Positions 55,074 through 64,000 of a DNA stretch of 64,000 nt are shown here, piece after piece. Every line of letters begins with the position of its first letter. Position 1 is the first letter of the stretch. Location: the NCBI GenBank assembly GCA_937958265.1, contig CALGNX010000007.1, positions 1 through 64,000 on the forward strand. Reading direction: 5' to 3'. This DNA is from an uncultured Algibacter sp. (lineage in GTDB: Bacteria; Bacteroidota; Bacteroidia; Flavobacteriales; Flavobacteriaceae). The notes under the pieces were generated by a model, which did no database searches, was not told the DNA's origin, and saw only the letters and a list, made by a program, of their open reading frames with translations. Made by a program: the position numbers and the translations under genes.

Positions 55074-56522
55074 ATGTCGAAATATACAGAGGATGATTTA
55101 CGCGAAGAGCTAAAAACCAAAGAATACGAATACGGTTTTTATACTGATATAGAATCTGAAACGTTTCCAATTGGTTTAAATGAAGATATTGTACGCGCCA
55201 TATCCAAGAAAAAAGATGAGCCGCAATGGATGACCGACTGGAGATTAGAAGCCTTTAAAGTTTGGAAAAAAATGGAAGAACCAGAATGGGCTAATGTTAA
55301 TTACATAAAACCAGACTTCCAGTCCATAGCTTATTACTCTGCACCAAAAAAAATAGACCCTAATAAAACTCTAGACGATGTAGATCCTGATTTATTAGCT
55401 ATGTATAAAAAATTAGGAATTTCAGTTGATGAACAGAAAAAAATGAATAATATCGCTATGGATATTGTTGTAGATTCTGTATCTGTAGCCACAACATTTA
55501 AAAAGACATTAGGCGAAAAAGGCATCATTTTCATGAGTATATCCGAGGCTATTAAAGAGCACCCGGAACTTGTAAAGAAATACTTAGGAAGTGTAATACC
55601 AACAACCGATAATTTTTATGCTGCCCTAAATTCCGCAGTATTCAGCGATGGCAGTTTCTGTTACATACCAAAAGGCGTACAATGCCCAATGGAACTTTCA
55701 ACATATTTTAGAATAAACCAAGCAGGTACAGGTCAATTTGAAAGAACATTAGTAATTGCAGACAAAGGCAGTTATGTAAGTTACCTAGAAGGCTGTACAG
55801 CACCAAGTCGTGATGAAAATCAATTACATGCCGCAGTAGTGGAATTAATAGCCTTGGACGATGCTGAAATAAAATACTCAACAGTACAAAATTGGTACCC
55901 TGGTAATGCCGAAGGGAAAGGTGGTGTTTACAACTTTGTAACCAAAAGAGGGTTATGTGAAAAAAATGCTAAAATCTCTTGGACACAAGTAGAAACAGGA
56001 TCTGCTATAACCTGGAAATACCCGTCTTGTATTTTAAAAGGAGATAATTCTGTAGGGGAATTTTACTCCATAGCAGTAACTAATAATTACCAACAAGCCG
56101 ATACGGGAACTAAAATGATTCATTTAGGAAAAAATACCAAATCAACTATTATTTCTAAAGGTATTTCAGCAGGAAATTCCCAAAATAGTTACCGTGGTTT
56201 AGTACAAGTTAATGCCAGAGCAGAAAACGCAAGAAATTTTTCTCAGTGCGACAGCTTGTTAATGGGCAATGCCTGTGGCGCGCATACGTTTCCATATATA
56301 GAAGCTAAAAACAAAACGGCAAAAATAGAACACGAAGCTACAACTAGTAAAATTGGTGAAGATCAAATCTTCTACTGTAACCAACGCGGTATAGATACAG
56401 AAAAAGCAATAGCTTTAATTGTAAATGGTTTTAGTAAAGATGTTTTAAACAAACTTCCTATGGAGTTTGCTGTAGAAGCTCAAAAACTACTAGAAATAAG
56501 TTTAGAAGGCTCTGTAGGTTAA
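55074..56522 (+). CDS. sufB: Fe-S cluster assembly scaffold protein SufB
   Basis: A 482-residue scaffold on which SufBC2D builds Fe-S clusters. Typical segments: [38 protein letters not shown] (with the conserved Cys of GCTAP), [28 protein letters not shown] and [11 protein letters not shown]. The N-terminal helical domain holds [16 protein letters not shown]. Length as usual. Second gene of the operon; a lipoprotein gene separates it from sufC. Confidence 0.97.
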   Translation: MSKYTEDDLREELKTKEYEYGFYTDIESETFPIGLNEDIVRAISKKKDEPQWMTDWRLEAFKVWKKMEEPEWANVNYIKPDFQSIAYYSAPKKIDPNKTLDDVDPDLLAMYKKLGISVDEQKKMNNIAMDIVVDSVSVATTFKKTLGEKGIIFMSISEAIKEHPELVKKYLGSVIPTTDNFYAALNSAVFSDGSFCYIPKGVQCPMELSTYFRINQAGTGQFERTLVIADKGSYVSYLEGCTAPSRDENQLHAAVVELIALDDAEIKYSTVQNWYPGNAEGKGGVYNFVTKRGLCEKNAKISWTQVETGSAITWKYPSCILKGDNSVGEFYSIAVTNNYQQADTGTKMIHLGKNTKSTIISKGISAGNSQNSYRGLVQVNARAENARNFSQCDSLLMGNACGAHTFPYIEAKNKTAKIEHEATTSKIGEDQIFYCNQRGIDTEKAIALIVNGFSKDVLNKLPMEFAVEAQKLLEISLEGSVG

Positions 56523-56563
56523 AAACTCTAGCAATTAATTAAAACATTATAAAACTATCCAAC

Positions 56564-56983
56564 ATGAAAAAATTATTTTTTATCAGCTTAATTTTCACAG
56601 CACTTGTTGCTTGTAAAAATGACACTAAATCTAACCAAAAAGAGGATATATTAATTGATGAAAATAGTAAAACCGCAAAACAAAACGACGGGCTCACCCT
56701 TTTAAAAGGTGAATTTGTTTATTACGATGGTGCTGCTGTTTTACAAACCCATGCTGAAATTTATGGTGTTTTAATAACCGACCAATTAGAAGCACTAAAT
56801 ACGCAAGCCGCAAAGTACAAAATTCAACCAACAGATATGGTAGAAGTTGAAATACGCGGAAAAATTACAAACAAAAAAGACGACAAAATTCTTTGGCAAA
56901 ATAAAGTAGAAATCATGGAAATATTGAGTGTAAAACCAATAGAAAAAAATGATATAAGTACTTTAAATTTAGGAAAAGAATAA
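56564..56983 (+). CDS. Small lipoprotein inside the suf operon
   Basis: A 139-residue predicted lipoprotein (MKKLFFISLIFTALVAC, Cys 17) with a polar linker and a compact domain (YYDGAAVLQTHAEIYGVLIT, ending in VEIMEILSVKPIEK). The fold looks like a beta-barrel/OB-type domain, but I cannot place it in a family. It lies 41 nt after sufB and 72 nt before sufC in the same direction, so it is expressed with them. An envelope lipoprotein in a cytoplasmic Fe-S operon is unexpected. Confidence 0.75.
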   Translation: MKKLFFISLIFTALVACKNDTKSNQKEDILIDENSKTAKQNDGLTLLKGEFVYYDGAAVLQTHAEIYGVLITDQLEALNTQAAKYKIQPTDMVEVEIRGKITNKKDDKILWQNKVEIMEILSVKPIEKNDISTLNLGKE

Positions 56984-57055
56984 CAATCAACAAATCAAAT
57001 ATAAAACTGTAATTTTTAAATATTATAGTTTGATACTTAGAACTTAAGAAATAGT

Positions 57056-57808
57056 ATGTTAAAAATAGAAAATTTACACGCAAGTGTTGAGGGTAAAAGT
57101 ATTTTAAAAGGTATTAACCTTGAAGTTAAAGCAGGAGAAGTTCATGCTATAATGGGCCCTAATGGTTCTGGAAAAAGTACATTAGCATCTGTAATAGCCG
57201 GTAAGGAAGAATACGAAGTTACAGATGGTAAAATTTTTATAGAGAATGAAGATATAGAAGAACTTGCAGCCGAAGAACGTGCTCACAAAGGAGTATTTCT
57301 ATCTTTTCAATACCCTATTGAAATCCCTGGTGTTTCTGTTACCAACTTTATTAAAACAGCTATTAACGCAACACGTAAAGCAAAAGGTCTAGAAGATATG
57401 CCTGCAAAGGATATGTTGAAAATGATACGTGAAAAATCAGAACTTTTAGAAATTGATAGAAAGTTCTTATCGCGTTCGTTAAATGAAGGATTTTCTGGCG
57501 GCGAGAAAAAACGTAATGAAATTTTTCAAATGGCCATGTTGGAGCCTAAATTAGCTATTCTTGACGAGACAGATTCCGGTTTAGATATTGATGCACTTCG
57601 TATTGTATCCAACGGTGTAAACAAGCTAAAAAGTAAAGATAACGCTGTAATTGTTATCACACACTACCAGCGCTTATTAGATTATATTGTTCCAGATTTT
57701 GTACACGTACTTTATAAAGGTCGCATAGTAAAATCTGGTGGTAAAGAATTAGCTCACCAGCTAGAGGAAAAAGGATACGATTGGATTAAAGAAGAAGTAA
57801 ACGCCTAA
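57056..57808 (+). CDS. sufC: Fe-S cluster assembly ATPase SufC
   Basis: A 250-residue ABC-type ATPase without membrane domain, which drives shape change of the SufBCD scaffold. Walker A is GPNGSGKST (34-42); Q-loop [12 protein letters not shown]; signature FSGGEKKR; Walker [13 protein letters not shown]; and the SufC-typical [12 protein letters not shown]. The ATG at 57056 is the only good start. Confidence 0.97.
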   Translation: MLKIENLHASVEGKSILKGINLEVKAGEVHAIMGPNGSGKSTLASVIAGKEEYEVTDGKIFIENEDIEELAAEERAHKGVFLSFQYPIEIPGVSVTNFIKTAINATRKAKGLEDMPAKDMLKMIREKSELLEIDRKFLSRSLNEGFSGGEKKRNEIFQMAMLEPKLAILDETDSGLDIDALRIVSNGVNKLKSKDNAVIVITHYQRLLDYIVPDFVHVLYKGRIVKSGGKELAHQLEEKGYDWIKEEVNA

Positions 57809-57927
57809 AAAATCGCTAACCCGGTACAACCTCAAAAAGGTAATAATTATTACCCCAAAATTTAAAATTAGTACAAAGTTCACGCTAGGCCAAACCGCGT
57901 CTAGCTAAAGACTAATAACTAAAACAG

Positions 57928-59241
57928 ATGGATTTAAAAGAAAAATTAGTATCGTCATTTTTAGCTTTTGAAGAAAAAGTAGACGTAGACGCCTATGTGC
58001 ACGATATACGATCCCATGCCATAAAAGTTTTTGAAGAAAAAGGGTTTCCTTCAAAAAAAGAAGAAGCCTGGAAATACACATCTTTAAAAGCTTTATTAAA
58101 AGAAGATTACAGCGTATTTCCAAAACAGGAAAACGCTTTGGATTATAAAGATGTAAAAAAATACTTCATTCATGATATAGACACATACAAAATTGTGTTT
58201 ATAGACGGTAAGTATTCCTCACATTTATCGCAAACCACACACGAAGGTATCGATGTTTGTTTAATGTCCTCGGCACTTGCCAAGCCAAAATACAACGCAA
58301 TAATTGAAAAATATTTCAATAAAGTAGCTACTAGCGACAGCTTACCTGTATTAAACACAGCGTTTTCTAACGAAGGTGCGTACATCCATATTCCTAAAAA
58401 CAAGGTTGTAGAAAAACCCATACAAATTGTACATTTTTCAACAGGAAATGAAGCTGCAACCATGTTACAACCACGTAATTTAGTTGTTGTTGACGAAAAT
58501 TCGCAAGTACAAATAATTGAACGTCACCAAAGCTTAACAAGCAACCCTGTATTAACAAACAGCGTTACCGAGATTTACGCAAACCAACGTGCACTTGTAG
58601 ATTATTATAAAATACAAAACGATAACGACCAAGCGTCCTTAATCGATAATACATTTATTAAGCAACACAAAGAAAGCATAGCATCTGTACATACATTCTC
58701 GTTTGGTGGAAAACTAACACGTAACAATTTAAACTTTTATCAAGAAGGAGAACATATGGACTCTATCCTTAAAGGTGTTACAATAATTGGAAACAAGCAA
58801 CATGTAGACCACAACACACTGGTGCACCATATTGAGCCTAATTGCGAAAGCCACCAAGACTACAAAGGTATTTTTGGTGAAAATGCTACAGGTGTTTTCA
58901 ACGGTAAAATTATTGTTAATAAGGAAGCCCAAAAAACAAATGCATTTCAATCAAACAATAATATTTTACTAAGCGATAAAGCAACAATAAACAGTAAACC
59001 ACAACTCGAGATTTTTGCCGACGATGTAAAATGTTCCCACGGTTGTACTATTGGACAGCTGGATGAAAGCGCTATGTTTTATATGCAATCTCGCGGTATT
59101 CCTAAAAAAGAAGCTAAAGCCTTATTAATGTTTGCATTTAGTAACAATGTTATGAGCTCGGTAAAAATTCCAGAACTAAAACAACGTATTACAGAAATTA
59201 TTGCAGATAAATTAGGCGTAGATTTAGGATTCGATTTATAA
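57928..59241 (+). CDS. sufD: Fe-S cluster assembly protein SufD
   Basis: A 437-residue SufB paralogue in the SufBC2D complex. The N-terminal helical part (KEEAWKYTSLKALL) is followed by the beta-helix core with NLNFYQEGEHMDS and HHIEPNCESHQDYKGI, then FNGKIIVNKEAQKTNAFQSN, KCSHGCTIGQLDESAMFYMQSRGI and a terminal helical hairpin. A repeat element separates it from sufS. Confidence 0.96.
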   Translation: MDLKEKLVSSFLAFEEKVDVDAYVHDIRSHAIKVFEEKGFPSKKEEAWKYTSLKALLKEDYSVFPKQENALDYKDVKKYFIHDIDTYKIVFIDGKYSSHLSQTTHEGIDVCLMSSALAKPKYNAIIEKYFNKVATSDSLPVLNTAFSNEGAYIHIPKNKVVEKPIQIVHFSTGNEAATMLQPRNLVVVDENSQVQIIERHQSLTSNPVLTNSVTEIYANQRALVDYYKIQNDNDQASLIDNTFIKQHKESIASVHTFSFGGKLTRNNLNFYQEGEHMDSILKGVTIIGNKQHVDHNTLVHHIEPNCESHQDYKGIFGENATGVFNGKIIVNKEAQKTNAFQSNNNILLSDKATINSKPQLEIFADDVKCSHGCTIGQLDESAMFYMQSRGIPKKEAKALLMFAFSNNVMSSVKIPELKQRITEIIADKLGVDLGFDL

Positions 59242-59260
59242 CATTTTTATTTGAAGCTAA

Positions 59261-59328
59261 ATCCCGCTATCCACTATATCTTTTTTTGCTTTTACTAGCA
59301 AAAAAAGGATGCCGTTACTATCGGGGCT
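59261..59328 (+). repeat. Flavobacterial intergenic repeat with hairpin, between sufD and sufS
   Basis: Begins TAAATCCCGCTATCCACTAT, has the stem TTTTTTTGC / GCAAAAAAA around loop TTTTACTA, then GGATGCCGTTACTATCGGGG. The layout matches an interspersed repeat type I recall from Flavobacteriaceae (CCCGCTATCC, TTTTTGC hairpin, GGATGCCG). Read in RNA it forms an A/U-rich hairpin inside the operon. Confidence 0.6.
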
Positions 59329-59340
59329 AAAATATCCACT

Positions 59341-60555
59341 ATGTTCAACGCAAACCATATAAGAAAAGATTTCCCCATTCTTTCACGCAAAGTAAATGGC
59401 AAACCCTTAGTATATTTTGATAATGCTGCAACATCGCAAACCCCCCAACAAGTTATCGATGTTATAGTGGATTATTACTCTAATTATAATGCGAATATAC
59501 ATCGTGGTGTACATACACTAAGCCAAGAAGCAACAGATTTGTATGAGCAGGCTAGAATTAAAATACAAAAACATTTTAACGCTAAGTTTGCACACGAAAT
59601 TATTTACACCTCCGGAACTACGCACAGTATAAACACTGTTGCTAATGGTTTTTCAGCATTATTAGCACAAGGAGATCACGTTATAGTTTCCGCCTTAGAG
59701 CACCATAGTAACATTGTACCTTGGCAAATGTTATGTGAACGTACAGGCGCTATTTTAAAAGTAATCCCTATGAATGCAGATGGAGAACTTGTAATGTCTG
59801 AGTTTGATAAATTGCTTTCAAACAAAACCAAGCTCGTATTTGTTAATCATATTTCAAATGCTTTAGGTACCATTAACCCTATTGAATACATAATAAAAAA
59901 AACACACGAAGTTGGTGCTGCAATTTTAATAGATGGCGCACAATCTGCACCACACATAAAACCAGACCTACAAGCCCTAAATGTAGATTTTTATGTTACA
60001 TCTGCGCACAAAATATGCGGGCCAACAGGTGTAGGTATGCTTTATGGCAAAGAAGAATGGCTTAAAAAATTACCACCCTACCAAGGCGGTGGAGAAATGA
60101 TTAACGAAGTTACCTTCGAGAAAACAACCTATGCTGGTTTACCACACAAATTTGAAGCTGGCACTCCAAACATATGCGGTGGTATTGCATTTGGAGCAGC
60201 ATTAGATTACATGAATACTATTGGTTTTGATGCTATTGCAAGTTATGAAAATGAACTGTTAGAATACGGCACGAAAAAACTACTAGAAATTGAAGGTTTA
60301 AAAATTTATGGTACCTCACAACATAAAACCGCTGTAATATCCTTTAATATAAAAGGCATTCACCCCTATGATATTGGCACCATATTGGATAAACTAGGAA
60401 TAGCTGTAAGAACAGGCCACCACTGCGCACAACCTATAATGGATTTTTATAAAATACCAGGTACAGTACGTGCATCCTTTTCATTTTATAATACAAAAGC
60501 CGAAATTGATATATTGGTAGAAGGTATAAAAAAAGCAAAAATGATGCTTTCCTAA
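59341..60555 (+). CDS. sufS: Cysteine desulphurase SufS
   Basis: A 404-residue PLP enzyme that takes sulphur from cysteine for cluster building. PLP Lys K224 (TSAHKICGPTG), D198 (ILIDGAQSA), H121 (ALEHHSNIVPWQ) and the catalytic C362 in RTGHHCAQPIM, the group II (SufS/NifS-II) loop. It starts just after a repeat element; a META lipoprotein gene lies 46 nt downstream, then sufE, its activator. Confidence 0.97.
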   Translation: MFNANHIRKDFPILSRKVNGKPLVYFDNAATSQTPQQVIDVIVDYYSNYNANIHRGVHTLSQEATDLYEQARIKIQKHFNAKFAHEIIYTSGTTHSINTVANGFSALLAQGDHVIVSALEHHSNIVPWQMLCERTGAILKVIPMNADGELVMSEFDKLLSNKTKLVFVNHISNALGTINPIEYIIKKTHEVGAAILIDGAQSAPHIKPDLQALNVDFYVTSAHKICGPTGVGMLYGKEEWLKKLPPYQGGGEMINEVTFEKTTYAGLPHKFEAGTPNICGGIAFGAALDYMNTIGFDAIASYENELLEYGTKKLLEIEGLKIYGTSQHKTAVISFNIKGIHPYDIGTILDKLGIAVRTGHHCAQPIMDFYKIPGTVRASFSFYNTKAEIDILVEGIKKAKMMLS

Positions 60556-60601
60556 TAAATGTAGCGTATAAAAAACATTCTAACTAGTAATAAAACAAAT
60601 A

Positions 60602-61021
60602 ATGAAGCTCGTATATGCTGTTATTACTTTAATAGCCTTAATAAGTTGCAACAACCAAACTAAAAAGGAAACTAAAACACCAAAAATAGAGGGCTATTAT
60701 TATATTAATACTATTTCGCAATCCGACGTAACAAACTATAATTTACACATAGCCTTTAAAGCCTTAAACCAAGAAGTTTTGGGCTTTTCGGGATGTAATC
60801 GCTTTTTCGGGAATTATATTTTAAAAGATAACTTCATAAAATTTGAGCCCATAGCTTCAACCAAATTGATGTGTCCAAATTCAAAAAATAAAATTGAATC
60901 GAATTTACTAGATGCATTAACAAATATTAACTCATTTTCACTAAAAGAAAATAAACTAGTTTTAAAGGCAGATACAACTGCTGTGATAACTGCCACGCTT
61001 AATTCAGAAAAAATTGAATAG
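60602..61021 (+). CDS. META-domain lipoprotein between sufS and sufE
   Basis: A 139-residue lipoprotein (lipobox ALISC, Cys 16) with a META/HslJ-like domain. The core motif is SGCNRFFGNYILKDNFIKFE, followed by STKLMCP; the two Cys often form a disulphide. HslJ-type proteins are linked to stress or antibiotic resistance, but the role is unclear. Its position between sufS and sufE seems to be a flavobacterial pattern (from memory). Envelope protein; no direct tie to cluster chemistry is visible. Confidence 0.82.
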   Translation: MKLVYAVITLIALISCNNQTKKETKTPKIEGYYYINTISQSDVTNYNLHIAFKALNQEVLGFSGCNRFFGNYILKDNFIKFEPIASTKLMCPNSKNKIESNLLDALTNINSFSLKENKLVLKADTTAVITATLNSEKIE

Positions 61022-61044
61022 CAATTTTTCTTATCGTATTTTTG
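61014..61044 (+). promoter_or_regulatory. Internal promoter of sufE
   Basis: TTG at 61014-61016, then 20 nt, then TATTTTTG at 61037-61044: a good match to the Bacteroidetes promoter, overlapping the end of the META gene. It would allow sufE and the genes after it to be expressed apart from the main operon. The -7 box contains the TTG that could be mistaken for the sufE start. Confidence 0.6.
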
Positions 61045-61059
61045 TGTAAAACAAAAACT

Positions 61060-61482
61060 ATGAGTATTGAAGAAATTCAAAATGAAATTATAGACGAATT
61101 CGCAATGTTTGAAGATTGGGAAGAGCGTTATCAATATATGATTGATTTAGGTAAAGATTTACCCTTAATAAAAGACACCTATAAAACAGAAAGTAACATT
61201 ATAAAAGGTTGCCAAAGTAAGGTCTGGGTACATGCTGAAATGAATGATAGTAAAATAGATTTTACTGCAGATAGCGATGCCATAATAACCAAAGGGATTA
61301 TAGCTATTCTAATACGCACATTCTCAAACCAACACCCTAAAGCCATTATTGATGCTAACACAGATTTTATTGATAAAATTGGCTTAAAAGAACATTTATC
61401 ACCAACACGAGCAAATGGATTGGTAAGTATGATAAAGCAATTAAAACTGTATGCCATAGCATACCAAACACAGCTTAAATAA
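61060..61482 (+). CDS. sufE: Cysteine desulphuration protein SufE
   Basis: A 140-residue sulphur acceptor that activates SufS. The active Cys is C51 in IKGCQSKVWV. Typical N-terminal segments MSIEEIQNEIIDEF and WEERYQYMIDLGKDLP are present. The start is set at the ATG at 61060, not the TTG at 61042, since that TTG lies in the -7 box. Confidence 0.96.
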   Translation: MSIEEIQNEIIDEFAMFEDWEERYQYMIDLGKDLPLIKDTYKTESNIIKGCQSKVWVHAEMNDSKIDFTADSDAIITKGIIAILIRTFSNQHPKAIIDANTDFIDKIGLKEHLSPTRANGLVSMIKQLKLYAIAYQTQLK

Positions 61483-61538
61483 TTACAATATATCCTATTT
61501 ATTTTTTTTAGAAGCGGCTAATACAACCCAACAAAAAC

Positions 61539-61862
61539 ATGAGCGAACATATAGACACTACAGATTTAGGAGAAAAAATAGTAAATGTATTAAAAACTAT
61601 TTACGATCCAGAAATACCAGTAGACATATACGAATTAGGCCTAATTTACGATGTATTCGTAAACGAAGATAACGACGTAAAAATATTAATGACGTTAACC
61701 ACACCAAACTGCCCTGTAGCAGAAACGCTACCTTTAGAAGTAGAAGAAAAAGTAAAATCGCTAAATGAAGTTAAAGGCGCAGAAGTAGAAATTACTTTTG
61801 ATCCGCCTTGGACACAAGAATTAATGAGTGAGGAAGCAAAATTAGAGTTAGGAATGCTTTAA
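61539..61862 (+). CDS. DUF59/MIP18-family Fe-S assembly protein
   Basis: A 107-residue MIP18-type protein (KTIYDPEIPVDIYELGLIYDV, with the conserved Cys in TPNCPVAE and a terminal FDPPWTQELMSEEA). This matches the SufT/PaaD-like domain that helps insert Fe-S clusters into targets. It lies 56 nt after sufE and before the DUF2480 gene, part of the same maturation cluster. Confidence 0.9.
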   Translation: MSEHIDTTDLGEKIVNVLKTIYDPEIPVDIYELGLIYDVFVNEDNDVKILMTLTTPNCPVAETLPLEVEEKVKSLNEVKGAEVEITFDPPWTQELMSEEAKLELGML

Positions 61863-61988
61863 ATTACTCTATAGCAATTACCATTTAAGATAGCAGCACG
61901 AAAACACCAAAAACATATTTATGTATAATTACATAGAGAAAACGGTAAACGTGTACATATATTCATTAACTAATAAATACTAACCTTC

Positions 61989-62495
61989 TTGAAAGACGAT
62001 ATTATAAATAGAGTTGCAAGTAGCAAACTAATTACTTTAAATCTTGAGGATTTCTACCCAAAAGGAAACCGTGTATTATTTGATATTAAGGACTGGTTAT
62101 TTGAAGGTCTTGTCCTTCGAGAAAAAGATTTTAGAGCTCAAATCACAGCCTTTGATTGGAGCACATATAAGGACGACTATATAGCCTTAACATGCAGCAC
62201 AGATGCCATAATCCCGGGCTGGGCTTATATGCTATTAAGTATACATTTGCAACCTTACGTAAAAAGAGTGATAATTGGTAATTTAGAACATTTAGAAACT
62301 GCCATATACCAAGATATTATAAATAAACTAGATGTTTCTACATTTGAAGGTAAACCTATAATTATTAAAGGCTGCTCCAATAAACCAATTCCACCAAATG
62401 CTTACATCATGATTGCTAACAAATTAAAACCTATAGCCAAATCAATCATGTATGGCGAGGCATGTTCTTCTGTGCCACTCTTTAAGAAAAAGTAA
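61989..62495 (+). CDS. DUF2480 family protein
   Basis: A 168-residue protein of the Bacteroidetes-specific DUF2480 family (VASSKLITLNLEDFYPKGNR, DIKDWLFEGLVLREKDFR, with IIIKGCSNKPIPPNAYIMI and YGEACSSVPLFKK near the end). The frame starts with TTG at 61989 (MKDDIINRV...). No in-frame ATG is nearby, so a TTG start is likely. Cysteines are conserved-looking in the two C-terminal motifs. It follows the suf genes and probably works with them; role unknown. Confidence 0.82.
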   Translation: MKDDIINRVASSKLITLNLEDFYPKGNRVLFDIKDWLFEGLVLREKDFRAQITAFDWSTYKDDYIALTCSTDAIIPGWAYMLLSIHLQPYVKRVIIGNLEHLETAIYQDIINKLDVSTFEGKPIIIKGCSNKPIPPNAYIMIANKLKPIAKSIMYGEACSSVPLFKKK

Positions 62496-62569
62496 TTTAT
62501 TTGTGACCAAAAACCATAAATGGGGTCTAAAACATATAATTTCAAATTTCAAAAAATTCTAACTTAATT

Positions 62570-63475
62570 ATGAAAAAATTATTTCTTTTCACAGCCCTAT
62601 CTTTTGGTGTACTAACACTTAACGCACAAACAAAAGAAGAGTTACAGGCCCAAAAAGCAGAAAAAACAGCCATAGCAAGCACAGCTAGTGCAGAGGCAGC
62701 AGCAATACAAGCAAAAATAGACGCCCTTCCAGGCTGGAGAAAAGGTGCCTTTGGTACCATTGGCGGTAGTCTTTCTGGTTTTAATAACTGGTATGCACAA
62801 GGCGCCCCAAATAATAGCTCTGGTAATATTGGTTTTACTGTAAATGCTTTTGCTAATTTAATTGAAGATAAATTCTTTTGGAGAAATAGTTTAACAACAA
62901 ATTTAAATTGGGTAAAACTAGATAATAAAGATATTACAACAGACAGCGATAACTTTGAGCCTACAACAGATGTTTTTAGTATTTCTTCACTTTACGGTAG
63001 AAATATTGCTAAAAACTTAGCTGTTTCTGCTTTAGGAGAATACAGAACAACCATTTTAAACAACTTTAACGATCCTGGTTATTTTGATGTTGGTGTTGGT
63101 TTTACTTGGACACCTATTCAAAACTTTGTTTTGGTAGTACATCCATTAAACTACAACTTTGTTTTTGCTGAAAACGATACTGTTTTTCAATCGTCTTTAG
63201 GTGCTAAAATTGTTGCAGATTATACAAGACAAATTGGTGCTATTGCTTTTAAAACAAACTTATCTGCTTTCCAAAGTTACGAATCTGGAGATTTATCAAA
63301 CTGGATGTGGACAAACTCATTTAGCTACACGTTATGGAAAATGATTGGTGTTGGTTTTGACTTTGGTTTAAGAAATAACAGACAAGAAGCTGCTAACTTC
63401 CAAGAAGTAGCCTTAGATGCTGCTGATAACGATTTACAAACATATTATACACTTGGTTTAAGTTATAAGTTTTAA
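62570..63475 (+). CDS. DUF3078 outer-membrane protein
   Basis: A 301-residue exported protein (signal peptide cleaved near LNAQ). A short coiled segment is rich in Ala, Glu and Lys (about 22-50). The DUF3078 barrel follows, with GTIGGSLSGFNNWYAQGAPN, WRNSLTTNLNWVK, and strands ending in YTLGLSYKF. The C-terminal aromatic suits the outer-membrane assembly machinery. It is the last gene before the terminator, at the end of the suf-related series. Confidence 0.85.
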   Translation: MKKLFLFTALSFGVLTLNAQTKEELQAQKAEKTAIASTASAEAAAIQAKIDALPGWRKGAFGTIGGSLSGFNNWYAQGAPNNSSGNIGFTVNAFANLIEDKFFWRNSLTTNLNWVKLDNKDITTDSDNFEPTTDVFSISSLYGRNIAKNLAVSALGEYRTTILNNFNDPGYFDVGVGFTWTPIQNFVLVVHPLNYNFVFAENDTVFQSSLGAKIVADYTRQIGAIAFKTNLSAFQSYESGDLSNWMWTNSFSYTLWKMIGVGFDFGLRNNRQEAANFQEVALDAADNDLQTYYTLGLSYKF

Positions 63476-63502
63476 TTCACCTAACAACTTTAATATACCA
63501 TT

Positions 63503-63537
63503 TAAATGCGCTCCTTTTGTAAAGGGAGCGCATTTTT
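63503..63537 (+). terminator. Terminator after the DUF3078 gene
   Basis: AAATGCGCTCC / GGAGCGCATTT with an outer AT extension and a T run; a very stable GC-rich stem. Confidence 0.93.
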
Positions 63538-63673
63538 AATTTAATACCAATTTAAATAATTACAGTATTTATTTTTTTATGGCAAAACCAATAGAAATTT
63601 AAATAAAAGGGAATATTTTGGAGTTACACCTATTATTATTTAAAACGCGCTAAATATTTCGTATTTTGCTAGT

Positions 63674-64000
63674 ATGGGAAGAAAATCAGTCATTGAAATA
63701 AAGGAGAGTATTGAGGAGTTAGAATCCTTTTTAAAATCACATAAAAATTTTAAAATCCGTCAACGTATACAAAGCCTTATTTATACTAAAAAGGAAAAGT
63801 TTAGAACACAAAAGGAGCTTTCAGTTTTTTTAGACATTGATTATGCGACTTTAAAACGTTGACTCAAGAAGTATAAAGAACAAGGATTAGATGTTTTATT
63901 AAAACTAGAAAGTGGTGGCAATTATAAAGGCGTTATAAGTCAGGAATTACATCAAGCATTAGAAAAGAAACTTAATGATTCTAACACACCACTTCTTGGT
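63674..64000 (+). pseudogene. IS630-type transposase, N-terminal part with in-frame TGA (runs off the window)
   Basis: Starts MGRKSVIEIKESIEEL and has a helix-turn-helix at about residues 40-62 (TQKELSVFLDIDYATLKR). It is then interrupted by TGA at 63860-63862 where the family has Trp (KR-W-LKKYKEQGLDVLL). The frame continues open after the stop (LKKYKEQGLD, GGNYKGVISQELHQALEKKL) to the window end. This is the N-terminus of IS630-family transposases. One base, TGG to TGA, breaks it. Inverted repeats were not identified; the right half is outside. Confidence 0.75.

Overview
The window is a piece of chromosome from a marine-type member of the Flavobacteriaceae (Bacteroidetes). The evidence is the strongly AT-rich DNA, promoters of the Bacteroidetes form (TTTG, about 19 nt, TAnnTTTG), TonB receptors with a carboxypeptidase-regulatory N-terminal domain, a DUF4249 lipoprotein, a type IX secretion (T9SS) sorting domain, DUF2480 and DUF3078 proteins, and a GC-poor intergenic repeat of a kind I recall from this family. 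No genus is claimed. Most of the window is core genome. There is no prophage, CRISPR array or rRNA, and only one insertion-sequence fragment, at the right edge.

Layout. 1-4.4 kb: the end of RNase G, then a TonB receptor with a DUF4249 lipoprotein. 4.4-8.6 kb: an acidic lipoprotein, a retropepsin-like protease, a TatD-type hydrolase and asparaginase I. 8.7-11.2 kb: tRNA-Ser(GGA) and an exbB-membrane protein-exbD-exbD energiser operon. 11.5-16.1 kb: Sua5/TsaC, then rplM-rpsI-rpsB-tsf with a near-consensus promoter and two intergenic RNA hairpins. 17-23.8 kb: a tetR-tolC-MFP-RND efflux operon on the minus strand with a palindromic operator over its promoter. 23.9-29.9 kb: polyprenyl synthase, a small conserved protein, a small outer-membrane barrel, and sucA-sucB. 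30-35.5 kb: a poorly conserved stretch with decayed ORFs, a polysaccharide-lyase-like lipoprotein, tandem repeats, an aldo/keto reductase, an OmpA-type lipoprotein and exonuclease III. 35.7-39.2 kb: a large unknown outer-membrane protein. 39.3-42.8 kb: sdhCAB. 43.2-49.1 kb: aminopeptidase P, lysC and a divergent ACT-like protein, an alpha/beta hydrolase, a zinc-ribbon protein and thiL. 49.3-54.2 kb: a surface/copper locus made of a T9SS-sorted LVIVD-repeat protein, a seven-repeat propeller lipoprotein, an MbnP-family protein and an MbnH-type di-haem enzyme. 54.7-63.5 kb: the full suf iron-sulphur cluster operon with embedded lipoproteins, then DUF59, DUF2480 and DUF3078 genes. 63.7-64 kb: the broken start of an IS630-type transposase.

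How the genes fit together. The TCA enzymes (sucAB, sdhCAB) depend on Fe-S clusters made by the suf genes here. The ExbB/ExbD proteins would energise TonB receptors such as the one at 1.2 kb. The MbnP/MbnH pair with its two exported partners is the most distinctive accessory locus and the best candidate for an under-described system.

All calls come from reading the translations and DNA by eye; no database search was run. Several starts were moved downstream from TTG codons because the TTG lies in a promoter -7 box or an ATG follows closely.
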